Shown piece by piece: positions 34,248 to 41,332 of a stretch of 64,000 nucleotides of DNA. This DNA comes from an uncultured bacterium (GTDB taxonomy: Bacteria; Cyanobacteriota; Vampirovibrionia; Gastranaerophilales; Gastranaerophilaceae): positions 1 through 64,000 of the forward strand of contig CASDWY010000023.1 of the NCBI GenBank assembly GCA_949284985.1. The letters are read 5' to 3'. A model generated the notes under the pieces. The model did not search any database. It was not told the DNA's origin and was given only the letters and a program-made list of their open reading frames with translations. The position numbers and the translations under genes are program-made. Numbering within the stretch: position 1 is the first letter of the stretch; every line of letters begins with the position of its first letter.

Positions 34248-35978
34248 ATGATTAAAAAAACGAATTATAATATTAAATCAGCTTTCTCTCTTATAGAATT
34301 AATGATTTCAGTAACAATTCTTGTTATTTTAGGTCTTATGATGTCTTTTGCTATAACCAAAAAAACACAAAAAGCTATAACAAATGCTACAGGAGGCATA
34401 CATACTTGTTATAAAGATATAAACGGTAAACTTCGACAAAGAGAAGAATTTCATTATTTTGGTGGAAAAACTAAAATTACCGATAATGAAGTAGGAAATT
34501 GCATATTTGAGCTTCCAAGCAATGCAACAGGCGCAACTATATATTTAATTGGAGCAGGCGGTGGAGGCGGCGGCATTCAAGATCTCTCTACAGATTTAAC
34601 AAATTTCTGTCAAATAAATGATACAAATGAACAAACTATTGTTCCTATTAATTGTAAAGAAAGGTCCTACTATTACAACAGCAACGGTATACTTGCAGAT
34701 TGCTGTACAAAAGACGGAACTACATACAAATGTGGAACAATAACAGGGATTGACCAATATGGCAAATTTATAAGCAATGAATGTACTAATATATCTATTA
34801 ATGTAACCCCCTCAACTACTTTGGCTCCACAACCAGAAATTGTTACTAATAAGTTGCCTGCACTCTTTAGCGACGAAGCATATAACAATTTAATATTAAA
34901 AGACTATGTCGTTTCTGTTGCAGGAGGAAATACTTCTACTTATCAAAATAACACTGCATATCATTTCAAATACACTCCAAACCCTAAAATCAACGATACA
35001 TTTATATGCTATAACGGGGTTAATTCAGCTAATGGCACCTCCATAGGAACAAGTTACATTTCTCCCACTCCAGGAATTTTTCAAGTTAATGGACAAGTTA
35101 AAAAAATAAAAGGAACCAGTTGGTCATATTCTAATCGGGCAAACGCAAATAACTTCTTTAACCAAGGAGATACATACGGACAATATTCTTACAACTCGAC
35201 TCCTAAATTATTCACACTGCATTATCAAGCTAAAACACTAACAAAATGCAAAATACCATATGGAACAAATGGTTCTCCAGGAGAAACTATCACTATTTTA
35301 GGACAAAACTTAGCTAATAAAACACTTAAAATAATCGATCAAAATATTGGAACCGGTGGTGCTGGAGGAACAAAAGCAAGTGCAATAAACCAAACTGCCG
35401 GTCAAAAAGGCGGTAACACAAGTCTTACACTCAACAATATAACAAGAACAGCACAAGGTGGGCAAGGTGGAATTTCAAACCTAACTGAATTTCAAGACTT
35501 AAAGAGCAGCCATAATAAAATTAAAGGATCTGCATCAGATAACAACTGGTGGGATCATACGCACTATATGATAAAAACCGAGTATGATCAAGCATCAAAT
35601 ACAACACAATACATTAAAGATAAAGTGCTTGTAAATGCTATAAACCCGGATACATTTATGGCTCAACCCTCTAAATGCACATCAAACAATGACTCATCAC
35701 CATGTACAGCCGGAACATCTCCGGACAGCCTCAGCTATGGTGCAGGCGGTGCCGGAATGAATTCTGTTTTAGATTATGACCCCCTATACAGTTTTTCTCT
35801 TTATAAAAAAACAAGTAACAAAATTTTAAACGACGACCATGCCATAATCGGAACAATAGTTAACAATAAAACTAATAAAACTGTTACACCAGTTATGCAT
35901 ACACCCAATCTAATAACAACAAACCAACCAAACAATTCCGGTATGGGTGGTGCAATAGTAATCCAATGGGGAGAATAA
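34248..35978 (+). CDS. prepilin with glycine-rich adhesin-like domain (B)
   Basis: A 576-residue paralogue of the preceding gene. The leader of 12 residues ends KSA|FSLIELMISVTILVILGL, with Glu at +5. Cys54 and Cys85 match the conserved pair, followed by the strand ATIYLIGAGGGGGG (96-109). The large middle is rich in Asn, Thr and Gly with extra Cys pairs (NCKERS, ADCCTKDG, YKCG). Later Gly blocks include GTGGAGGTKAS and GAGGAGMNS, and the end is GMGGAIVIQWGE. The start is 14 bp after gene A. It is probably surface-exposed, with the Gly-rich part folding as a rigid bundle; binding target unknown. Confidence 0.82.
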   Translation: MIKKTNYNIKSAFSLIELMISVTILVILGLMMSFAITKKTQKAITNATGGIHTCYKDINGKLRQREEFHYFGGKTKITDNEVGNCIFELPSNATGATIYLIGAGGGGGGIQDLSTDLTNFCQINDTNEQTIVPINCKERSYYYNSNGILADCCTKDGTTYKCGTITGIDQYGKFISNECTNISINVTPSTTLAPQPEIVTNKLPALFSDEAYNNLILKDYVVSVAGGNTSTYQNNTAYHFKYTPNPKINDTFICYNGVNSANGTSIGTSYISPTPGIFQVNGQVKKIKGTSWSYSNRANANNFFNQGDTYGQYSYNSTPKLFTLHYQAKTLTKCKIPYGTNGSPGETITILGQNLANKTLKIIDQNIGTGGAGGTKASAINQTAGQKGGNTSLTLNNITRTAQGGQGGISNLTEFQDLKSSHNKIKGSASDNNWWDHTHYMIKTEYDQASNTTQYIKDKVLVNAINPDTFMAQPSKCTSNNDSSPCTAGTSPDSLSYGAGGAGMNSVLDYDPLYSFSLYKKTSNKILNDDHAIIGTIVNNKTNKTVTPVMHTPNLITTNQPNNSGMGGAIVIQWGE

Positions 35979-35982
35979 ATGA

Positions 35983-37719
35983 ATGCCAAATAACAAAAAC
36001 AAACCAGCTATGTCTCTGTTAACAATACTAGCCTCAATGATAGTAGTTATGATAGCATTAGTAGTTGCAACACCTGTAATTACTAAAAGATTACATAAAA
36101 TTTCTTCGGGAAGAAATATAGAAGGTACAGTTAACCTTAACTCATCAAAGGGTTATTTTATGTGTTATATGACCTCCACAGGTCAATTAATGCAAATAGA
36201 AGCCAACATTCTTGCAAATGGAAGTACCACAATAAAAGGTCCGACATCAGCCCAAAATGGATGTAATTTTGATATTCCATCACGTGCAGAAAGTTTTAAA
36301 ATTACACTTATTGGCGGTGGCGGAGGAGGTGCAGGTACAAGTGCAGAAATATTTACATATGAAATAGCACAAGACTCTATAGATTTTGGTATAAATAGAA
36401 CAACTCTAACTACTCCTTTTCAGCAATATAAAACCTACATAACCTCACAAGCAAGTGCTATTAAAGAACTTCTTGGAGAAAATTATCTGAATTTACATTT
36501 CATCATTTCCGGAGCAACCGCAAAAGGTCAAATTAATAAAGAAGGAACCCAAATTCCGGGAACTGCCGGTGCAGTATGCAAAATACCATTTATTACTGCT
36601 TTTATAGATACTTCCACAACAGCAATAAAATACAGCTCAGGTAATAAAGAAGATACAATTGGCAAACTAACCCCCCTAAATACTAACGGAGTTATTAGAA
36701 AAACTATATACGCCTATCCAGGGCAATCCCCGGTTCAATATGGAAATGATTACCTTTCTTACACAGACTGCTATTCTATCGGAACCAGCTGCGAAAAATT
36801 GTTAAATTTAACTTATACAAATTCTAACAACAGCGGAATAGGCACCTGTACAAGCGGTACAAACATAGCACAACAAAACGAAATATACTACTCTGAAACT
36901 CAACCGGGAGCAACACCCTACATAGTTAGCACAAAAAATAACGTAGACACAACAATAGTAAGCATCCCTCTTTCACTGAACAGAAACGCACTAAGAAGCT
37001 ATATTGCAGAAGGTGGCGCTGCAGGTGAAGTAAGAACTTTTGAAACCGCATTTCTGGCACCACTAGATGCAACGTCTATAACAATACCTAAAAACAGTAT
37101 TGGAGCTGGAGGCAGAGGTGGTACTACAAGTTGCAATATAAACAATCCTACAGGTTGTAACGGTGCTCAGGGTGGAACAACAAGTCTAACTTTAACAACA
37201 AATTCCGGTGAAGTAAAATATTCTGCATCCGGAGGTTTAGGCGGTAAAACTAATACAAAAGAAATAGTTCCGAAAGAATCAGATCCCAACACAGGAACTA
37301 TAATATCCGAAGCAAACGGGACTGTCTTTAATGGCGGAAACGGCACAATTGTTCAATACTCTCTTCCCAATAGTATTTTAGCAAAACTTAATATAGAAAA
37401 CACTGCTACAGGTGCACTTGGTTCAAATTGCAATTCGCCCAACGCCAACAAAATATCTACAACAAATTGTAATGGAATTTGTAGTGGCAGCGGGCAACAA
37501 GAAAGTTGTAACGGCAATAACGCCACTCAATTTGGAACAGGTGGTGGAGGCGCAGCAATAGCTATGCAGCTAGCAGCAGGTGGTGCACCTAAAATTACTT
37601 CTTCTATGGCAACAAATTTTATATATCCTAATACAACAAACACAACCCCAGCTAAAGCTCGCTTCAGATCCGGAAATGGTGGACAAGGTGCACCAGGGGC
37701 AATTATAATAGAATGGTAA
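35983..37719 (+). CDS. prepilin with glycine-rich adhesin-like domain (C), lacking Glu5
   Basis: A 578-residue paralogue. The signal is NKPA|MSLLTILASMIVVMIALVV: Met at +1 and Thr at +5 instead of Glu, the only prepilin in the window without Glu5. In type II secretion the tip pseudopilin GspK also lacks Glu5, because nothing is docked above it; by analogy this protein may cap the pilus tip. Cys61 and Cys94 and the FKITLIGGGGGGAG strand (105-118) match genes A and B. Further Gly blocks follow (GAGGRGGT, GGLGGKT, GTGGGGAA) and the end is GQGAPGAIIIEW. The ATG is 4 bp after the gene B stop. Confidence 0.82.
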   Translation: MPNNKNKPAMSLLTILASMIVVMIALVVATPVITKRLHKISSGRNIEGTVNLNSSKGYFMCYMTSTGQLMQIEANILANGSTTIKGPTSAQNGCNFDIPSRAESFKITLIGGGGGGAGTSAEIFTYEIAQDSIDFGINRTTLTTPFQQYKTYITSQASAIKELLGENYLNLHFIISGATAKGQINKEGTQIPGTAGAVCKIPFITAFIDTSTTAIKYSSGNKEDTIGKLTPLNTNGVIRKTIYAYPGQSPVQYGNDYLSYTDCYSIGTSCEKLLNLTYTNSNNSGIGTCTSGTNIAQQNEIYYSETQPGATPYIVSTKNNVDTTIVSIPLSLNRNALRSYIAEGGAAGEVRTFETAFLAPLDATSITIPKNSIGAGGRGGTTSCNINNPTGCNGAQGGTTSLTLTTNSGEVKYSASGGLGGKTNTKEIVPKESDPNTGTIISEANGTVFNGGNGTIVQYSLPNSILAKLNIENTATGALGSNCNSPNANKISTTNCNGICSGSGQQESCNGNNATQFGTGGGGAAIAMQLAAGGAPKITSSMATNFIYPNTTNTTPAKARFRSGNGGQGAPGAIIIEW

Positions 37720-37732
37720 AGGGACTTATATA

Positions 37733-38410
37733 ATGAAAATGAAAATAAAATATGCATATAATCTTATGGAAATAATGTTAGCATTACTTATTCTAGGTAC
37801 AATCATAGCACTTACCCTTTCCAATGCAAAAAAGAAACTTCCCGATGTAGATAAATCAAGATTTAAAAAAGCTTATACTGTAACCGAAAAAACGGTAAAC
37901 ACACTTATTAATGATGAAAACATTTATCCTTATGGGGAAGGGTTCCGCAATTTAGAACCGGTTCAAACTGAATTTGGAGAAACTTTTGGTCTACCGGATG
38001 AAAATACAAAGTTTCGTGATACTTTTAAATATAATCTAGACGTTATTGAAGATAATATTAACTGCCCTATACCCGGGAATACTAAAAATGCTTGTTTTAA
38101 AACTGATGATGGAGTTGTATATGGAATTCCCGACACAGATTTTATAACAAAAAACCTACAAGAGACAACTATTGAACGTGCCAGTGGAGAACAAAAAATA
38201 AAACTTCTTCCTATCACAATTTATACTGATTGGGAAAAAATTTCTGAAAATGCAGATTATAAGAATGACGCATTGTTTATAGGAGTCAGATCAAACGGAG
38301 AAATAAGACTTATTAACGTTGGTAACGTAAATTGTAGCAACAACTCAGATGCAATCCAATGCAAAGCAATGCAATACCTGCAATCCAATACATTAACAAC
38401 ACAGGAGTAA
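37733..38410 (+). CDS. small prepilin (D)
   Basis: A 225-residue pilin-like protein. The signal is KYA|YNLMEIMLALLILGTIIAL, with Tyr at +1 and Glu at +5. The periplasmic part has FRDTFKYNLDVIEDNINCPI, a paired Cys (NACFKTDDG), VVYGIPDTDF and LLPITIYTDW, then GVRSNGEIRLI. The next two genes repeat this order, so D, E and F are paralogues. GGGA lies in the short leader. Predicted minor pilin in the same assembly as the glycine-rich proteins upstream. Confidence 0.83.
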   Translation: MKMKIKYAYNLMEIMLALLILGTIIALTLSNAKKKLPDVDKSRFKKAYTVTEKTVNTLINDENIYPYGEGFRNLEPVQTEFGETFGLPDENTKFRDTFKYNLDVIEDNINCPIPGNTKNACFKTDDGVVYGIPDTDFITKNLQETTIERASGEQKIKLLPITIYTDWEKISENADYKNDALFIGVRSNGEIRLINVGNVNCSNNSDAIQCKAMQYLQSNTLTTQE

Positions 38411-38415
38411 CAATT

Positions 38416-39084
38416 ATGCAAAAAAAACAAGCAGCATCATTGGTAGAAGTCTTAATAATTCTTATAGTTTTAGGGTTTCTAATGGTAATAGTAATACCAT
38501 ACGCCAGAAATACTTCAAACAAAAATCTACAACAACTTGCCGTAATAAAAGCAAATTCTACTATAAAAGAAATCATTAACTCCATGTTAAATGATAGCAA
38601 ATACTACTCCTCAAATCATAATTTTGCAAACATAAACAGCGTAGACGGTCAACCAGAAAACGAAAAATTTAAAACCGCATTTAATTCTTTTTTATCAAAC
38701 ACGAAAGAAGTAAATTGTCCAATGTACACAGAAAGACAAATTAAACTATCTTTTTGTACTTTAGGACAAGACAATATAGCTTGGGGAATACCGTGGACAA
38801 ACTTTACTGAGAAAGATACAAGCATAGTCAATTTAATGCAAAATAATGTTACCGTTCAATATCTTCCTATTACCGTATATATCAATTACAAAGAAAAACA
38901 AGCATTACCAAACGCTAATGGCACTAATAAAGCAACAATGGAAAATTATTTTTATAACAATGCCATTATGTATGGAATAAGACGCGATGGGCAAATAATA
39001 TTTCTTGACAATATTATCGATGAATCAGCTTATCCAAAAGCACTACACTACCAGGCAAAAAAAATTATTGCCTCAAAACAATAA
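38416..39084 (+). CDS. small prepilin (E)
   Basis: About 222 residues from the ATG at 38416, chosen because AGGAG precedes it and the prepilin leader then has normal length (the longer frame from 38359 overlaps gene D). The signal is KKQA|ASLVEVLIILIVLGFLMVIV, with Glu at +5. Shared landmarks with D and F are KFKTAFNSFLSN, a Cys pair (NCPMY and FCTLG), IAWGIPWTNF, YLPITVYINY and YGIRRDGQIIFL. Predicted minor pilin. Confidence 0.83.
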   Translation: MQKKQAASLVEVLIILIVLGFLMVIVIPYARNTSNKNLQQLAVIKANSTIKEIINSMLNDSKYYSSNHNFANINSVDGQPENEKFKTAFNSFLSNTKEVNCPMYTERQIKLSFCTLGQDNIAWGIPWTNFTEKDTSIVNLMQNNVTVQYLPITVYINYKEKQALPNANGTNKATMENYFYNNAIMYGIRRDGQIIFLDNIIDESAYPKALHYQAKKIIASKQ

Positions 39085-39114
39085 ATTAATATAACAAATT
39101 AAAAAGGAATAATA

Positions 39115-39801
39115 ATGAAAAATAAAAAAATTGCATTTACTCTTAGTGAACTTTTTATTACACTGGCATTAATTTTTACAATAATGGCAATGCTTGCACC
39201 AACAATTATAAACAAAATGCCCGATACTGATAAGGCAAAAATGAAACAAACTTACGCACAAATACTAAAAAACATTGAAACAATGCTCAACAATCCTCAA
39301 TTATATCCAGATGCATCAGGATTTGCCAATACCTCACCCAGTGTGGATACAATAAGCGGAGACACCTATAAAGATGGTACAAAATTTGCAGATATATTTA
39401 TGTCTAACCTAAATATTGCAGAAATCACTAATATACCAGCTAACTCAAATATAGCTGTATCCTGTACAGGTTCAGACGCTGACTCATGTAATAGAAAGGT
39501 AAATAATGATACCACTATTTGTTTTATTACAAATAACGGTATAAAATATTGTATACCAAAAAACACTAGCTCTTTCTTTAATAACGACACCCCCGATAGC
39601 GTTGCTGTTATAAAGGTATATCTAAGTGATGATGACAGTGATGAGGCGGGATATTATATAAGTGTCACAGCTACAGGGAAAGTTTCTGTACTTCCATTAA
39701 ACTTAGCCTTTGGAAATAAACCAAGGTGCGAAGACAACGATATATACAAACAAGTTAATCAATGCAAACTTAATGATTATTTACTTTCTATCAAAGATTA
39801 A
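39115..39801 (+). CDS. small prepilin (F)
   Basis: A 228-residue pilin-like protein, last of the six-gene cluster. The signal is KKIA|FTLSELFITLALIFTIMAML, with Glu at +5. NKMPDTDKAKMKQTYAQIL resembles the D paralogue (KLPDVDKSRFKKAYTV). It has more Cys than D and E (VSCTGSDADSCN, TICFI, KYCIP), suggesting two disulfides. AAGGA lies in the 30-bp gap after gene E. Convergent with the next prepilin gene, 5 bp apart. Confidence 0.83.
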   Translation: MKNKKIAFTLSELFITLALIFTIMAMLAPTIINKMPDTDKAKMKQTYAQILKNIETMLNNPQLYPDASGFANTSPSVDTISGDTYKDGTKFADIFMSNLNIAEITNIPANSNIAVSCTGSDADSCNRKVNNDTTICFITNNGIKYCIPKNTSSFFNNDTPDSVAVIKVYLSDDDSDEAGYYISVTATGKVSVLPLNLAFGNKPRCEDNDIYKQVNQCKLNDYLLSIKD

Positions 39802-39806
39802 CAACA

Positions 39807-41168
39807 TTAATGAGCTATTTCAACTTTACACTTAGACTCACCTAAAGTACAACCGTAGTCTTCATCTAAAATTCCTTGTGTAATCTCACGAGGAACAATA
39901 TCCTCTGCAGAATTTTTTTTATCAAATATAAACTGCATAACTAAATTAGCAAACAAACTATCTGCATAAAAAGGCACACTGGAGCTCATCCCGACAGTTT
40001 TGGCATTACACCCTTCTACTTTACAATTAACCGCCCAAAAATATAACAAGTTTGTAAAACTCAAAGGTTCACTTAAAACAAGTTGTTGACCAAAATAATT
40101 TTGAGCCCCACCCTGCACTGTTTGACCAGCCCAAGCATGCAATTTAGCATTAAACAATGTCATCAAATCTGAGTTTTGTACGTCATTTTTTTTGTATGTA
40201 TTAGGATTATTAGGATCTGGTTTGTTTAAGTACTTAGGATAGTATACCATTGCACTTGCATAAAGCTCATCAAATTCCGGTCTGCCAAGAGGTATAACTA
40301 CACCATCATTTTTTATGGCAAAAAGAACAATATCAGGCATTCTCATTCCTGATCTAAGTTGTGTATTTGGACCGGAATCCCCATTTAAATCAACTGCAAC
40401 TAATCTAAATTGCATTCTTTCATATTCTTTACCTGTTCCGTCAATATATGGAGGATTAGCAGTCAAAACTGTTGATATGTAAAATTTTTGCCCGTTAGCA
40501 GCAACAAAAGACGGAATAATATTTCCTGTTCCGGAACACTCACCTATAACATTTCCTGAGCTGTCTTTTTGAACTTCTCCGTTTTCATTATATTTTTGCA
40601 TCAATGCACAAAAAGTACTCAAAAAATCACTTCCCACAGATAAATCTTCCTTAGGTCTAACACCTGAAATAAAAGATTTACATTCATTTGTTTCATCAAT
40701 GGTATTTATCTGCTCAGTTAAAAGTTTACAAAAAGCCTTATCTGTTCCTGAACCATCAAATTCGCCTACTGTAGGATCACCAAATAAAAATCCAGGGTAT
40801 TGTCTGGGGTAACCTTTTATACCTCCAATCGCTTCTGCTTCATATGTACTAGTATAATAAGCCCCACCATTTACTTCACTACCCTGAACCGTTCTGGTTT
40901 TTGTATACTCTGCCCAACAATCCTCAGACCAATATAGCTCAGTTACATCATCATTAAGCGCCGAGCACTTACCTGAAATAGGCGCCCACGACAAATAAGC
41001 ATTTCCTACTGTTTGTACCAAAGTATCGTACGCAACATAATAAAGTTTTTTATACTGGTTTTGGCTATTTTTAATAGAGTACATCGAAATTATAGAAACT
41101 ACTCCTATAATTACCAATACAATAACAACCTCTACCAAAGTATATGCACTGCGAAATAATCTTTTCAT
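39807..41168 (-). CDS. prepilin-like protein, 453 residues
   Basis: The start at 41168 is set by GGAGG five nucleotides upstream; that GGAGG overlaps an earlier in-frame ATG at 41180. The signal is RSA|YTLVEVVIVLVIIGVVSIIS, with Tyr at +1 and Glu at +5. The globular part, about 420 residues, is unusually large, with several Cys and a Trp/Tyr-rich N-terminal segment (ELYWSEDCWAEY). It carries no glycine-rich domain. Near its C-terminus is NCKVEGCNAKTVG and at the end GCTLGESKCKVEI. It is on the opposite strand to its neighbours, so it is expressed independently. Predicted pilin-like surface or secretion-system subunit. Confidence 0.8.
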   Translation of the reverse strand: MKRLFRSAYTLVEVVIVLVIIGVVSIISMYSIKNSQNQYKKLYYVAYDTLVQTVGNAYLSWAPISGKCSALNDDVTELYWSEDCWAEYTKTRTVQGSEVNGGAYYTSTYEAEAIGGIKGYPRQYPGFLFGDPTVGEFDGSGTDKAFCKLLTEQINTIDETNECKSFISGVRPKEDLSVGSDFLSTFCALMQKYNENGEVQKDSSGNVIGECSGTGNIIPSFVAANGQKFYISTVLTANPPYIDGTGKEYERMQFRLVAVDLNGDSGPNTQLRSGMRMPDIVLFAIKNDGVVIPLGRPEFDELYASAMVYYPKYLNKPDPNNPNTYKKNDVQNSDLMTLFNAKLHAWAGQTVQGGAQNYFGQQLVLSEPLSFTNLLYFWAVNCKVEGCNAKTVGMSSSVPFYADSLFANLVMQFIFDKKNSAEDIVPREITQGILDEDYGCTLGESKCKVEIAH

Positions 41169-41276
41169 ACGATCCTCCATAGTTGATATAAGTATACAAT
41201 ATATTTGAACATTTATAAATAAAAAAATAAATATTTAATAAAAATACATATTAAGATTGACAAAGAAAAAAAAATA

Positions 41277-41307
41277 TTGTAATCTGGATATATATATTAT
41301 ATATAAT
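41277..41307 (+). promoter_or_regulatory. putative promoter of the 998-residue prepilin
   Basis: TATAAT at 41302-41307 lies 25 bp before the ATG at 41333, with AAGGAG between them. TTGTAA at 41277-41282 is a -35 candidate with a long 19-bp spacer. TTGACA at 41257-41262 with TAATCT 17 bp later is a second possible promoter. Confidence 0.45.
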
Positions 41308-41332
41308 GGGTTATTTAATAAAAGGAGAATTT

